A stretch of 64,000 bases of DNA from Shinella sp. SUS2 (GCF_001262505.1 NZ_KQ410733.1:1-64000), one strand, 5' to 3'; counted from the stretch's first letter, positions 15,067 through 25,360 are shown. Notes: generated by a model from the sequence alone, not told the origin. Made by a program: numbers and translations.

Positions 15067-16530
15067 ATGACTGATCATGTCACCCACGGCGGCTTTGCCG
15101 CCATCGAAACGGAACAGGCTGAGGCCGAGCGCAACCGCGCCGCCGCCGAACGCGGCGACGCGCCGCTGCTGCCCTCCGAGCGGCTCTGGGGCTTCTGGGA
15201 GTTCACCTACGCCAATTCGGCGCTTGCCATCGCCACCTGGGCCTTCCTGATCGGCGGCGCGGTGGGCCTCTTCGTCGGGCCGAAGGAGGGCATTGCCGCC
15301 ATCGTCATCGGCAACATTGTCGGCGTGATGCTGACGGCGCTCGCCACGACGCCGCTGTCCGGCCGCTACGGCATCGAGCAGTTCGTCGCGCTGCGCAGCC
15401 AGTTCGGCTACAACGGCAGCCGCGTCGTCTACGTGCTGGCCGTGGTCGTGCTCACCATGGGCTGGCTTGCGGTGCTTGCCATGATGTTCGGCCGGTCGAT
15501 CGACGGCCTTGCGGCGCTCAGTGCCGGGGAAGCCGCCAATCCCACCGGCATCAAGATGATCATCGCCGCTGTCGGCGCGATCCTCGTCACCTGGTTCATC
15601 GTCGCCAGGGGGCCGACATCGATCAAGTTCTTTAACATGGTCGTCTCGCCCGCGCTGGTGATCCTGATGATCGTGATGCTCTATCTGATCCTCCAGCACC
15701 GCTCCTTCTCCGAGCTTCTGGCGATGCCGGCGCTTTCCCCGCCCTTCGAGGACAACACGCTCAACTTCATCATCGCCGTCGAGGTGAACCTTGCGGCCGG
15801 TTTCTCCTGGTGGCCCTATATCGGCAACCTCGCGCGCCTGACGAAGAACGAACGCACCGCCTTCTGGCCGAACGTCATCGGCATCTTCGGCGCCGCCACG
15901 CTCGGCGAGATCGTCGGCCTGCTTGCCGCCGTCGCCCTCGGAGATTCCGACCCGACCATCTGGATGACCAAGATCGCCGGCCCCGTCATCGGCATCATCG
16001 CGCTGCTCTTCGTCGCCTTCGCCAACATGACCTCGATGGCGAACATCCTCTACACCTCTATCGTCGGCCTCCGGCAGGTGGGAACAGCGTCCATCCGCGC
16101 CATTTCCTGGGGCACGATCCTGTTCCTCTTCTGCCTCATCCCGCTCGGCCTCGTCGTCTTCTATCCGCAAATGTACGACGGCTTCTTCATCTTCCTCGTC
16201 TGGACCTCGGCGCTCAATTCCGCGCTCGCCGGCATCGGCATCGCCGACTATTTCTTCCTGCGCCGCCAGAAGCTCGACATGCGCAGCCTGCACGGCCCAC
16301 AGGAAAACGGTCCCTACCGTTTCTGGGGTGGCTTCAACCCGATCGGGCTCTTCGCCCTGGCTGTCGGCTTCGGCGTCTATGTTCTGGTCTTCAATCCGCA
16401 GACGCTCGCGAGCCTGCCGGCCTTCAAGTATCTCACCGCCTCCGTGCCATCCTGCCTTGCGGCTGGCGCGGTCCACTATGTCCTGACCCGGCTCTTTGCC
16501 CGCGGGCGGGGCTGGGGCCTCTACCCGTAA
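15067..16530 (+). CDS. NCS1-family (cytosine/purine/allantoin-type) permease
   Basis: A 487-aa inner-membrane symporter of the nucleobase-cation-symport-1 family with about 12 membrane helices. The first helices carry [18 protein letters not shown] and a [11 protein letters not shown] segment like cytosine permeases. A 40-residue hydrophilic N-terminus precedes them. It is coupled to the small membrane protein upstream and 16 bp before the GMC oxidoreductase. It probably imports the substrate of the local oxidative pathway, a nitrogen heterocycle or ureide-like molecule by family precedent. Confidence 0.86.
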   Translation: MTDHVTHGGFAAIETEQAEAERNRAAAERGDAPLLPSERLWGFWEFTYANSALAIATWAFLIGGAVGLFVGPKEGIAAIVIGNIVGVMLTALATTPLSGRYGIEQFVALRSQFGYNGSRVVYVLAVVVLTMGWLAVLAMMFGRSIDGLAALSAGEAANPTGIKMIIAAVGAILVTWFIVARGPTSIKFFNMVVSPALVILMIVMLYLILQHRSFSELLAMPALSPPFEDNTLNFIIAVEVNLAAGFSWWPYIGNLARLTKNERTAFWPNVIGIFGAATLGEIVGLLAAVALGDSDPTIWMTKIAGPVIGIIALLFVAFANMTSMANILYTSIVGLRQVGTASIRAISWGTILFLFCLIPLGLVVFYPQMYDGFFIFLVWTSALNSALAGIGIADYFFLRRQKLDMRSLHGPQENGPYRFWGGFNPIGLFALAVGFGVYVLVFNPQTLASLPAFKYLTASVPSCLAAGAVHYVLTRLFARGRGWGLYP

Positions 16531-16546
16531 CCTCTGGATATCAGCC

Positions 16547-18232
16547 ATGACCGAGACCTACGACTACATCATCATCGGCGCCGGATCGGCCGGCTGCGTG
16601 CTCGCCAATCGCCTGTCAGAAGATCCGGCCGTAAAAGTCCTGGTCCTCGAATATGGCGGCAGCGACAAGTCGATCTTCATCCAGATGCCGACGGCGCTGT
16701 CCATTCCGATGAACGGCACCAAGTACAACTGGAAATACATGACCCTGCCGGAACCCGGCCTCGACGGGCGCCGGGTGCATTGCCCGCGTGGCAAGGTCAT
16801 CGGCGGCTCCTCCTCGATCAACGGGCTCGTCTATATGCGCGGCCATGCCCGCGATTTCGACGAATGGGAGGAGCAGGGGGCACGCGGCTGGCGATATGCC
16901 AATTGCCTGCCCTACTTCCAGCGTGCCGAAAGCTGGCAGGATGGAGGCGACGCCTATCGCGGCGCCTCCGGCCCTCTCGCCACCAATGCCGGCAACAGGA
17001 TGAAGAACCCGCTCTACAGGGCCTTCGTCGATGCCGGCCGGGAGGCGGGCTACATCACCACGGAGGACCCGAACGGCCACATGCAGGAGGGGTTCGGCCC
17101 CATGCACATGACCGTCAAGGACGGCGTGCGCTGGTCGACGGCGAACGCCTATCTCAAGCCGGCGATGAGTCGGCCGAACCTTTCCGTCGTCACCCATGCC
17201 ATGACACGGCGCGTGCTCATGGAAGGCAAGCGCGCCGCCGGTGTCGAATATGAACTCGGCGGCCGCCGCCTCGTGGCGAAGGCCACCCGCGAGGTGCTGA
17301 TCTCCTCTGGCCCGATCGGCTCGCCGCATCTTCTGCAGCGCTCCGGCATCGGTCCGGCCGCTGTGCTGCAGAAGGCGGGTGTCGAGGTGCTGCATGACCT
17401 GCCGGGCGTCGGCGAGAACCTGCAGGACCATTCGGAAGTCTACATCCAGTATGCCTGCAAGGAGCCGATCACGCTGAACGGCAAGATGGGGCTTTTGAGC
17501 CGCGCCCTGATCGGCGCGGAGTGGCTTTTGTTCAAGAAGGGTCTTTCGGTCACCAACCATTTCGAGAGCGGCGGGTTCATCCGTTCCGACGCATCGCTGC
17601 AATGGCCGGATATCCAGTTCCATTTCCTGCCTGCCGCCATGCGCTACGACGGCAAGAAGCCGCTCGATGGCCACGGTTTCATGGTGCTGACCGGGCCGAA
17701 CAAGCCGAAGAGCCGCGGCTATGTGCGCCTGCGCTCGCCGGAGGCGCACGAGCAGCCCAACATCCTCTTCAACTACCTCGACCGAGAAGAGGACCGCGAG
17801 GGCTTCCGCCGCTGTCTGCGCCTCACCCGCGAGATCGTCGGCCAGCCGGCCTTCGACCGGTTCCGTGGCGAGGAGATGGCACCCGGCAAGGACGTGCGCA
17901 GCGACGACGAGATCGACGCCTTCGTGCGCGAGACGATGGAAAGCACCTACCATCCCTGCGGGTCCTGCCGCATGGGCGAGGATGCGATGGCGGTCGTCGA
18001 CAGCGACCTCAAGGTGCGTGGCCTGACGGGGCTGCGCGTCATCGACAGTTCCGTCTTCCCGACCGAGCCGAATGCCAATCTCAACGCGCCGACGATCATG
18101 CTGGCCGAACGCGCTTCGGACATCGTGCGCGGCAAGCCGCTGCTTGCGGCCTCCAATGCGGAGGTGGGCGTCGCTCCCGGCGTCGGCACGACCCAGCGCA
18201 GCGGCACGCCGCTCCGGTCCATCAGTTGGTAG
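16547..18232 (+). CDS. GMC-family FAD-dependent oxidoreductase (choline dehydrogenase-like)
   Basis: A 561-aa flavoprotein that oxidises an alcohol to an aldehyde. The FAD dinucleotide fold [12 protein letters not shown] is at the N-terminus. GMC signature 1 ([14 protein letters not shown]) and signature 2 ([17 protein letters not shown]) are both present. The catalytic pair appears as His469 (HPCGSCRMG) and Asn513 (NANLNAPT). The length is typical of BetA-like proteins. It starts at ATG 16547, last of the aldehyde dehydrogenase-NCS1-GMC group. A choline-like role is not implied: no betaine genes are near. Confidence 0.92.
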   Translation: MTETYDYIIIGAGSAGCVLANRLSEDPAVKVLVLEYGGSDKSIFIQMPTALSIPMNGTKYNWKYMTLPEPGLDGRRVHCPRGKVIGGSSSINGLVYMRGHARDFDEWEEQGARGWRYANCLPYFQRAESWQDGGDAYRGASGPLATNAGNRMKNPLYRAFVDAGREAGYITTEDPNGHMQEGFGPMHMTVKDGVRWSTANAYLKPAMSRPNLSVVTHAMTRRVLMEGKRAAGVEYELGGRRLVAKATREVLISSGPIGSPHLLQRSGIGPAAVLQKAGVEVLHDLPGVGENLQDHSEVYIQYACKEPITLNGKMGLLSRALIGAEWLLFKKGLSVTNHFESGGFIRSDASLQWPDIQFHFLPAAMRYDGKKPLDGHGFMVLTGPNKPKSRGYVRLRSPEAHEQPNILFNYLDREEDREGFRRCLRLTREIVGQPAFDRFRGEEMAPGKDVRSDDEIDAFVRETMESTYHPCGSCRMGEDAMAVVDSDLKVRGLTGLRVIDSSVFPTEPNANLNAPTIMLAERASDIVRGKPLLAASNAEVGVAPGVGTTQRSGTPLRSISW

Positions 18233-18443
18233 AAGAGGAACCCTATCCGCCGGTATCGACGGTCTGCCGGCGGAAAGTCCCGGCCTCTGCGGCTGCCGAT
18301 CGGCACGATCGCCCGCCGGATCCGACGGGAAGTCAGGCGATATAGGGTGCCGCATTCCTTGCGGCGTCACATAACACCCTGGGGTTATTGGCTTTGGCCG
18401 GCTCTTCCCCGACCCTTCCGCGGATTACCTGGAGGAGGGGAAC

Positions 18444-19775
18444 ATGACACAGACGATCAAACTCGACCGGACACTTGGCCTGTGGTCCGTCGTATTGTTT
18501 GGCCTTGCCTATATGACGCCGATGATCGTGTTCGGCACGTTCGGCGCCCTGGCATCGGCAAGCCAGGGAACCACGGCAATGGCCTATTTCATCGCGGCCC
18601 TCGCGATTTTTCTGACCGCGGCGAGCTACGGCGTAATGGCGAGGGTCTACCCGGTTGCCGGATCCGCCTATACCTATGCTCGCAGGTCGCTGAATTCCGG
18701 CGTCGGCTTCCTCGTCGGCTGGGCGGTGTTGCTCGACTACTTCTTCCTTCCGATGGTGATCTGGCTGATCGGCGCGGCCTATCTCACCGCCGCCTTCCCG
18801 GCGGTGCCGGCCTGGATGTGGATCGTCGGCTTCATCGTGCTGACCACGGCCATCAATGTGATCGGCATCGCCTTTGCGAACCGGGTCAATGTCGTGCTGA
18901 TGCTGGTGCAGCTTTCGGTGCTGGTGGCCTTCGTGGCGCTTGCGGCCCGTTATGTCGCCGCGCTGAACGGCGCGGGCGGGCTTGCCTCGGTTCGCCCGTT
19001 CTTCGAGGCCGGTGTGCCCTTCAGCGCATCCGTCGCCGGTGCGGCCATCGCGGCCTATTCGTTCCTCGGTTTCGATGCCGTCTCGACGCTGACGGAGGAA
19101 ACACGCGAACCCACCCGCACCATGCCGAAGGCGATCATGATCATCGCCGTGATCGGCGGCCTGCTCTTCACCGGTTCGGCCTACATCACGCAGCTTGCCC
19201 ATCCGGGCGGCACCTTCGCTTCGGTCGATTCCGCTGCATCGGAAATCGCACTGATGATCGGCGGAGACCTTTTCGTCACGGTCTTCCTCGCAACGCTCGT
19301 CGTGGCGCAGTTCACCTCCGGCCTTGCTGCGCAGGCAAGCGTCGGCCGGTTGCTCTTCGCCATGGGCCGTGACGGCGTCCTGCCCGCCGGCCTCTTCGGC
19401 AAGCTGCATGAGACGTGGCGCACGCCGGTGCTCAACCTCGTCTTCGTCGGCGTCGTTGGCCTGCTTGCGCTGACGCTTGATGTGACGACGTCGACATCGT
19501 TCATCAATTTCGGCGCGTTCCTTGCTTTCACTGCAGTCAATGTCTCGGTCATCGCGCTTTATTTGAAGGGTAACGCCACCGTGCGGCCGCTCGGCCCTGT
19601 ACTCGGGTTGGCCGTCCCTGCGGCGGGCGCGCTGTGCGACCTGTTCCTGCTGTGGAATCTCGACAGCCATGCCAAGCTGCTCGGCGTGCTCTGGCTTGCC
19701 ATCGGCATCGCCTATCTTGCCTATCTCACCCGTTTCTTCCAGCTTACCCCGCCGGAGGTGGAGTTCGTCGAATAG
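18444..19775 (+). CDS. APC-family permease (second)
   Basis: A 443-aa amino acid-polyamine-organocation transporter with about 12 helices. The N-terminal LGLWSVVLFGLAYMTPMIVFGTFG and ARVYPVAGSAYTYARR segments match the group containing putrescine importer PuuP. SFLGFDAVSTLTEE marks helix 6. A good GGAGGAGGGG precedes ATG 18444; the 211-bp gap before it holds no gene I can see. Its stop abuts the stop of the convergent LuxR-type gene. Together with the downstream amidase it suggests amine or amide uptake. Confidence 0.88.
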   Translation: MTQTIKLDRTLGLWSVVLFGLAYMTPMIVFGTFGALASASQGTTAMAYFIAALAIFLTAASYGVMARVYPVAGSAYTYARRSLNSGVGFLVGWAVLLDYFFLPMVIWLIGAAYLTAAFPAVPAWMWIVGFIVLTTAINVIGIAFANRVNVVLMLVQLSVLVAFVALAARYVAALNGAGGLASVRPFFEAGVPFSASVAGAAIAAYSFLGFDAVSTLTEETREPTRTMPKAIMIIAVIGGLLFTGSAYITQLAHPGGTFASVDSAASEIALMIGGDLFVTVFLATLVVAQFTSGLAAQASVGRLLFAMGRDGVLPAGLFGKLHETWRTPVLNLVFVGVVGLLALTLDVTTSTSFINFGAFLAFTAVNVSVIALYLKGNATVRPLGPVLGLAVPAAGALCDLFLLWNLDSHAKLLGVLWLAIGIAYLAYLTRFFQLTPPEVEFVE

Positions 19776-20591
19776 TCAGTTACGGCTTAGGAAGAGATGG
19801 AAGAGTTCTGCCTGGCTGGAAATGGTGAGCTTGGCATAGGCCTGGCGCCGGTGCACCTTCACGGTGTTCGGCGAGAGGCCGAGCGTGGCGGCGATGGAGT
19901 AGGTGGAGTGTCCCTTGAGGATGAGGGTTACGATTTCCAGCTCCCGCTTCGACAGGAGCGGGTGGCTGATCGCCGCGGCCGCCTTCGCGTCTTCATCCGG
20001 CGGCGTGAAACGACCGTGCCAATGCCGCTCGGCAAGCGCGCGCACGACGGGTGCCGCGCTTTCCAGCCGGGTGATGTCGCGGCGGGAGAATGCCGTCACC
20101 GTACCGATGCGCGACAGCGACAGAACCGCATCGGCATGGCGCAGTTTCAGGACGAAGCCGATCTCGTCGACAATGCCCGTCGCCTGGTAGTGGCGGCGGT
20201 AGTACTCCGTCTCCGTAAACCGGTCGGGGGCAAGCCGCCGCATGATAAGGACGCCCTGGTGCGGGCTGTTGCGGACCGCATCGTAGAACGGGTCGAGAAT
20301 GTAGGCGCCGGCAAGATAATGATCGACGATGGTGGTGCGGTCGCCGACGATGCGGTCGTTGTCGAGGTCGAAGGCCTTGCCGCCCGGCGCATAGGCAAAG
20401 CCGTTCATCATCTCGAAGGCGACGAGGTGGCGGAGTGCCTGTTCCAGCGCCGCGGGAAAACCCGGCTCACCGAGCACCGCAACAGCCGCGGCAAGGCTGG
20501 CGTTCCACTGGTCGATATAGGCCTGTGCCCCTGCTGCCACGATCCTTCCCCGCTCATCGAAGCCAAGACCTAGCACGGAGTCCGCCGTCAT
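19776..20591 (-). CDS. LuxR-type transcriptional regulator
   Basis: A 271-aa regulator with a C-terminal LuxR/FixJ helix-turn-helix at about residues 205-262 (LSKRELEIVTLILKGHSTYSIAATLGLSPNTVKVHRRQAYAKL). The N-terminal 200 residues are an unrecognised sensor, not a response-regulator receiver and not clearly an AHL-binding domain. Its ATG shares bases with the ATG of the divergent amidase (CATG at 20589-20592), so promoters must lie inside neighbouring coding sequence or transcripts are leaderless. It probably controls the amidase and APC permease. Confidence 0.85.
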   Translation of the reverse strand: MTADSVLGLGFDERGRIVAAGAQAYIDQWNASLAAAVAVLGEPGFPAALEQALRHLVAFEMMNGFAYAPGGKAFDLDNDRIVGDRTTIVDHYLAGAYILDPFYDAVRNSPHQGVLIMRRLAPDRFTETEYYRRHYQATGIVDEIGFVLKLRHADAVLSLSRIGTVTAFSRRDITRLESAAPVVRALAERHWHGRFTPPDEDAKAAAAISHPLLSKRELEIVTLILKGHSTYSIAATLGLSPNTVKVHRRQAYAKLTISSQAELFHLFLSRN

Positions 20592-22026
20592 GCAGACAGT
20601 TTCTCACCGCCATCCGCTCGACCTGCCGGCAACGGACATCGCCTCCGGCATCCGTGCTGGGCATTTTTCGGCCGAGACGGTGGTTGTCGAATCCCTTCGG
20701 CGCGCAAGGAGCGTCAATGCGGCGCTGAACGCCTTCACACTGCTGCGCGAGGAGGCGGCATTCGCTGCCGCGCGCGCCGCGGACCGGCAGAGGGCCGCGG
20801 GCGGGTTGCTGCCGCCCCTTCTCGGCGTGCCCTTTGCCGCTAAGGACCTGACGCCGACCAGGGGCGACCTCACGACGCTCGGCTCCTGGACGCGCGGGGA
20901 CTGGGTGCCCGGAGAAAGCGCCGTCTGCATCGCGCGGCTGGAGGCGGCCGGCGCGATCCTCATCGGCAAGACGACGACACCGGAATTCGCCCATTCCAGC
21001 TTCACCGCCAGCCCCCGCTGGGGCGTCACACGCAATCCCTGGGACCCGGCGCGCACCTCCGGCGGCTCTTCCGGCGGTTCGGCGGTCGCCGTCGCCGCCG
21101 GCGTCGTTCCCTTCGCCGAGGGCACGGACATGGGCGGCTCGGTGCGTATCCCGGCTGCCTTCACGGGTACGGTCGGTCTCAAGCCGAGCCTCGGGCGCAT
21201 TCCCATGACCATCCTGCCCAGCATGTTCGACAGCATTTCGCATTTCGGCCCGCTTGCCCGCACGACCGGTGATGCCGTTGCCTTCATGGCCGCGGCGGCG
21301 GGGCCTGACGACGCGGATATCTTCTCGCTGCCTCTCTCCTTCTCTGTGGAAAAGGCGCAAGCCCGCCCGCTGGAAGGTCGCCGCTTCGCCTTCTCGCTGG
21401 ACCTTGGCTACTACAGCGTCGATGCGCCGGTGCGGGCGGTGATCCTTTCGACGATCGATGCGCTGCGGGCGGAGGGGGCCGTGGTCGAGCCCGTCGAGCT
21501 TGGCTGGACGCGGGTCGTCAACGACCAATGGTACGATCTCTGGTGCGTGTTCATGGCGGCCTTCTTCGGCGAGGCGCTGGAGGACTATCGCGCGCGGATG
21601 GATCCGATCGTCGTGGAACTTATCGAGCGTGGCCAGACCTTGAATGCTGTGGCGTACAAGCGGGTGGAACTGCTGCGCACGCGGATGTGGCAGGATCTCT
21701 CCGCAGTGCTTTCCCGGTATGACGGACTGCTCTGCCCGACCTGTGCCGTCACGGCTCCCGCGGCAGATGCCGACGACAACGACTATATCGCGGACCTGCC
21801 GGACGGGCGTTTCCGCGGTCTCGACATGACCTGTCCGTTCAATCTCCTGCCGCAATGCCCGGCCCTGTCGCTGCCGGCCGGGCTGGCGGACGATGGCATG
21901 CCGGTCGGCCTTCAGCTCATCGGCCGGCGCTATGCCGACGAAGACGTCCTGTCGATGGGTGGCGCGATCGAGCGGGTGTTGCGAACAGCCGGCGCGACGG
22001 CCGCCCGGCCACGCGACTGGTTCTGA
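20590..22026 (+). CDS. Amidase-signature family amidase
   Basis: A 478-aa amide hydrolase of the AS family. The Ser-cisSer-Lys triad is readable as Lys85 (AAKD), Ser160 (TSGGSSGGS) and Ser184 (DMGGSVR). The length is standard, and there is no GatB partner or signal peptide, so it is a catabolic amidase in the cytosol rather than GatA. Its start codon overlaps that of the divergent LuxR gene. The substrate is unknown. Confidence 0.92.
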   Translation: MQTVSHRHPLDLPATDIASGIRAGHFSAETVVVESLRRARSVNAALNAFTLLREEAAFAAARAADRQRAAGGLLPPLLGVPFAAKDLTPTRGDLTTLGSWTRGDWVPGESAVCIARLEAAGAILIGKTTTPEFAHSSFTASPRWGVTRNPWDPARTSGGSSGGSAVAVAAGVVPFAEGTDMGGSVRIPAAFTGTVGLKPSLGRIPMTILPSMFDSISHFGPLARTTGDAVAFMAAAAGPDDADIFSLPLSFSVEKAQARPLEGRRFAFSLDLGYYSVDAPVRAVILSTIDALRAEGAVVEPVELGWTRVVNDQWYDLWCVFMAAFFGEALEDYRARMDPIVVELIERGQTLNAVAYKRVELLRTRMWQDLSAVLSRYDGLLCPTCAVTAPAADADDNDYIADLPDGRFRGLDMTCPFNLLPQCPALSLPAGLADDGMPVGLQLIGRRYADEDVLSMGGAIERVLRTAGATAARPRDWF

Positions 22027-22119
22027 ACGTCACGCGTCCAGCGGGACGGCATTGGGGGGTAATTCCTCGCCTCAAAGCAAATCCGAACTCAAAATCGCTG
22101 GGCGTTCTTGCCGGGATTT

Positions 22120-22842
22120 TTAGAGGTTCGACAGCCACTCCTGGAGGTCGGCCTCGGCCTTCTCCAGTGCGCTGTAGTTCAGGAGCTTGCGCAGGAGCGC
22201 CGTGGTGACGGCGCGGGTGCGCAGGTTGAAGCGGGCGTCCTCGCTGTCCTCGCCGGTCGACTGGTAGACGTCGAGCTTGTCGTAGAGCTGCTGCAGACGG
22301 TTCTGCACGCTGCGGAGCGAGAGGTTGCGGCGGCGGGCGATGGCCCTATCCGTCAGGCCGAGGGCGATATCGATAAGGATCTCGTATTCGGAATCGGTGA
22401 AGCCGTTCGTCTGGCCGAGGCTCTTTTGCTGCACGCCACGGATTTCGCGGTCGATCACGCACTGGCTTTCGACGAAGATCGAGCGCAACGCCAGCTTCAG
22501 CCGCTCGTCGGAGGCGGATTTGAGCACGTAGCCATAGGCGGCGCCGTCGGGCACGATGCGCGAGACGCCGCGCACATAGGCTTCGTCGGAATAGTTCGAC
22601 CAGAAGAGGATGCGCGTTTCCGGCCGCTCCTTCCAGATCGTGCGCGCCGCCTCGATGCCGTTGCGGGTCGTCATCTGGAGGTCCATGACGATATGCGCGG
22701 ACTTGTGGTCGCGCGCGAGCTTTTCGCCGGAAAGACCGTTCTCCGCCTCGATGACGGTCTCGCATTCCGGCAGCGCCGAGCACACCGCCTCGTGCAGGTA
22801 GGAACGATGCAGCGGATCATCCTCCACGATCAGGACTTTCAT
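22120..22842 (-). CDS. NarL/FixJ-type response regulator
   Basis: A 240-aa response regulator. The receiver domain (residues 1-120) has acidic residues EDD and phosphoacceptor Asp54 (VMDLQM), with conserved Lys in YVLKSAS. A LuxR-like helix-turn-helix follows at about 150-195 (FTDSEYEILIDIALGLTDRAIARRRNLSLRSVQNRLQQLYDKL). ATG 22842 is chosen because AAGGAGG sits about 8 nt upstream; a longer GTG form is less likely. It overlaps the kinase gene by 26 bp and diverges from the ABC operon it probably regulates. Confidence 0.9.
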   Translation of the reverse strand: MKVLIVEDDPLHRSYLHEAVCSALPECETVIEAENGLSGEKLARDHKSAHIVMDLQMTTRNGIEAARTIWKERPETRILFWSNYSDEAYVRGVSRIVPDGAAYGYVLKSASDERLKLALRSIFVESQCVIDREIRGVQQKSLGQTNGFTDSEYEILIDIALGLTDRAIARRRNLSLRSVQNRLQQLYDKLDVYQSTGEDSEDARFNLRTRAVTTALLRKLLNYSALEKAEADLQEWLSNL

Positions 22843-24094
22843 CACCCGTTCCTCCTTCACATGGGGCTCCCGCGCCGCGTTCCGGGGCGAGGGGAAGCCG
22901 GACCGTTACGGTCGTGCCGCCGTTGTTGCGCCCCGTGCCGATCGTGCAGGTCGCCGAGATCAGCCGGGCACGCGTCTTCATGTTCTCGACGCCGCTGCCG
23001 ATGCGTCCGCGCGGGCGCACGACGCCGCTGCCATCGTCCGTCACGTCGAGCACGAGACTTTCGGCCTCGACGCGCAGGCGTACGGCGAGTGTCGCCGGCC
23101 GGGCGTGCCGGACGGCATTGTTGATCGCCTCCTGCGCGATGCGGAAGAGGGCGACGCTGACGGTCGGCTCCAGCCTGTCGAGTGCGCCGGTCGTCTCGTC
23201 GGCGAGCGCCCAGCGGATCGGCATGCCGCTGTCGCGCACTGAACGGTCGAGGTGGTTCTCGACGGCCTGCGCAAGGCCGAAGAGCTGGAGGACGGAGGGT
23301 TTCGCCTGCTCGATGATCTGGCGGAGATCATGCATGCAATGCTGCAACGAGCGCGACACCGGCTCCAGGGCGTCGGGGCCGATTTCGCCGCTCAGCGAAA
23401 GCTGCTCGACGCGGCGGGCGAGGCGGGTGAGATCGGCGAGGGTCTGATCGTGCAGGTCCATGCCGATGCGTTGCCGTTCCTGTTCGAGCGCCTCCGTCAG
23501 CCGCAGCGCGCCGAGGCGCAGGCCCTCTTCCCGCGCGCGGGCCTCCGCCTCGACGATGGCGGAGCGCTGCGCCTGTTCGGCGGCGCGCAGCGCGAAGAAA
23601 TAGGGCGTCAGCAGGTCGGCGATGACGCGGGCGTGCTCGACGTCGTCGAGCGAATAAAGCCCGGCCGTTCGCGACGAACAGGAGAGGGCGGCGATGATCG
23701 CGCCTTCCACCTTCATCGGCACATGGATGCGGCTGCGCAGCGACTGTTCGTCGATCGGCGCGCGGAAGGCGCCCTCGAAGCGGAAGCGCGGATCGACGGT
23801 GGCGTCGTCGCTGAGAAGGTAATCGACCTCGTTCCAGAGCAGGGAGCGGATGGGGCTGTAGACGACGGGCGCGCCTTCGAGGTCGCCCCAGGCGGTGTCG
23901 ATGCCGGTCTCGTAGGCCGTATGGTAGTTGCCGTCCTCCACCAGCACGCAGACGTCGAGATGATCGTGCGGGATGATATGCGCGACCTCGTTGGCGACGG
24001 AACGGATGGCCGAGCGGAAATCGAGTTGGCCCGCGAGCAGCCGCGAAATGCCGAGATAGTGCTCGAAAAGCGCGGCAGGCGCGAGTTGCAGCAT
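22817..24094 (-). CDS. GAF-domain histidine kinase (NarX/DegS-type)
   Basis: A 425-aa soluble sensor kinase. An N-terminal GAF domain (about 20-175) is followed by a coiled linker and a HisKA_3 dimerisation domain with phosphoacceptor His215 (MDLHDQ). An HATPase domain contains NNAVRHARP and DDGSGV. No membrane helix is seen, so it senses a cytosolic signal. The ATG at 24094 follows GGGAGGA; the frame stays open far upstream, but that is not coding. It overlaps its response regulator and is divergent from the periplasmic-binding-protein gene. Confidence 0.92.
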   Translation of the reverse strand: MLQLAPAALFEHYLGISRLLAGQLDFRSAIRSVANEVAHIIPHDHLDVCVLVEDGNYHTAYETGIDTAWGDLEGAPVVYSPIRSLLWNEVDYLLSDDATVDPRFRFEGAFRAPIDEQSLRSRIHVPMKVEGAIIAALSCSSRTAGLYSLDDVEHARVIADLLTPYFFALRAAEQAQRSAIVEAEARAREEGLRLGALRLTEALEQERQRIGMDLHDQTLADLTRLARRVEQLSLSGEIGPDALEPVSRSLQHCMHDLRQIIEQAKPSVLQLFGLAQAVENHLDRSVRDSGMPIRWALADETTGALDRLEPTVSVALFRIAQEAINNAVRHARPATLAVRLRVEAESLVLDVTDDGSGVVRPRGRIGSGVENMKTRARLISATCTIGTGRNNGGTTVTVRLPLAPERGAGAPCEGGTGDESPDRGG

Positions 24095-24170
24095 GGGCGA
24101 AAATCCTCCCGGCGGCGGCCTCCCATGCCGTCGCCGCCCTCCAGTAAGCGCCGACAAGCATAGCCGCGTC

Positions 24171-24209
24171 TTGCGGAAACCCGCAACTTCTCGCGCAAAT
24201 CCCGCAAAT
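24171..24209. promoter_or_regulatory. Repeat cluster, candidate response-regulator site
   Basis: In the 237-bp divergent region 24095-24331, a palindrome TTGCGG-N4-CCGCAA (24171-24186) is followed by two direct copies of CGCAAAT (24194-24200, 24203-24209). Clustered short repeats are usual for NarL-type regulators. The assignment is inferred from position. Confidence 0.4.
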
Positions 24210-24331
24210 GTCTTGCCGAACCGCGCCTGTACAGCCCCCTCGTTCTCCCGCATCCTGCCTTTGCTGAGAGGAGGAAGCTCAGCGGACAACGATTTCGATC
24301 CGGCCAACTGGATCCTGAGGGAGAGAGACAG

Positions 24332-25348
24332 ATGGGAATTCGTAAGATGCTTCTGGCATCGGCCGTCGCCGCGTGCGTCGCCATGCCCGTTTCCGCCTTC
24401 GCCGACACGTCGGGCAAGAAGATCGCCCTTTCCAACAACTATGCCGGCAATTCCTGGCGTCAGGCCATGCTGACGAGCTGGGACAAGGTGACGGGCGAGG
24501 CCGTGAAGGCTGGCGCGGTTGCCGCCGCCGATCCGTTCACCACCGCCGAGAATCAGGCGACCGAGCAGGCCGCGCAGATCCAGAACATGATCTTGCAGGG
24601 CTATGACGCCATCGTGGTCAACGCCGCCTCGCCGACGGCGCTGAACGGCGCGGTCAAGGAAGCCTGCGATGCCGGCATCACCGTCGTCTCCTTCGACGGC
24701 ATCGTGACGGAGCCCTGCGCCTGGCGCATCGCCGTCGACTTCAAGGAAATGGGCCGCAGCCAGGTCGAATATCTCTCGAAGAAGCTGCCCGAGGGCGGCA
24801 ATCTGCTCGAAATCCGCGGTCTTGCCGGCGTCTTCGTCGATGACGAGATCTCGGCGGGCATCCATGAGGGCGTAAAGCAGTTCCCGCAGTTCAAGGTCGT
24901 CGGCTCGGTGCATGGCGACTGGGCGCAGGACGTCGCGCAGAAGGCCGTCGCGGGCATTCTGCCGAGCCTGCCCGAGATCGCCGGCGTCGTCACGCAGGGC
25001 GGTGACGGTTATGGCGCGGCGCAGGCGATTGCCGCGGCCAAGCGGCCGATGCCGGTCATCGTCATGGGCAACCGCGAGGACGAGCTGAAGTGGTGGAAGG
25101 AACAGAAGGACGCGGGCGGCTACGAAACCATGTCCGTCTCCATCGCGCCCGGTGTTTCGACGCTCGCCTTCTGGGTCGCCCAGCAGATCCTTGACGGCAA
25201 GGAGGTCAAGAAAGACCTCGTCGTGCCGTTCCTGCGCATCGACCAGGACAACCTCGAAGCCAACCTCGCGAACACCCAGGCGGGCGGCGTCGCGAATGTG
25301 GAATATTCGCAGGCCGACGCCATCAAGGTCATCGAAGCCGCCAAGTAA
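24332..25348 (+). CDS. Ribose-type ABC transporter substrate-binding protein
   Basis: A 338-aa periplasmic protein with a signal peptide (residues 1-24, cleavage after AFA). The Peripla_BP_4 fold is marked by ALSNNYAGNSWRQ and by TAENQATEQAAQIQNMILQGYDAIVVNA near 65-95. This is the RbsB/XylF-like class, usually for sugars or sugar-like ligands. It is the first gene of an SBP-ATPase-permease-permease-lactonase operon. A hairpin after its stop may keep it more abundant than the rest. The ligand is unknown. Confidence 0.92.
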   Translation: MGIRKMLLASAVAACVAMPVSAFADTSGKKIALSNNYAGNSWRQAMLTSWDKVTGEAVKAGAVAAADPFTTAENQATEQAAQIQNMILQGYDAIVVNAASPTALNGAVKEACDAGITVVSFDGIVTEPCAWRIAVDFKEMGRSQVEYLSKKLPEGGNLLEIRGLAGVFVDDEISAGIHEGVKQFPQFKVVGSVHGDWAQDVAQKAVAGILPSLPEIAGVVTQGGDGYGAAQAIAAAKRPMPVIVMGNREDELKWWKEQKDAGGYETMSVSIAPGVSTLAFWVAQQILDGKEVKKDLVVPFLRIDQDNLEANLANTQAGGVANVEYSQADAIKVIEAAK

Positions 25349-25360
25349 GGCCTCCCGGCG

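Noticed and set aside
16547-18232. Choline dehydrogenase (betA) naming for the GMC gene
   Set aside because: The GMC family is broad and no betaine-pathway partners such as betI or betC are adjacent; only family level is supported.
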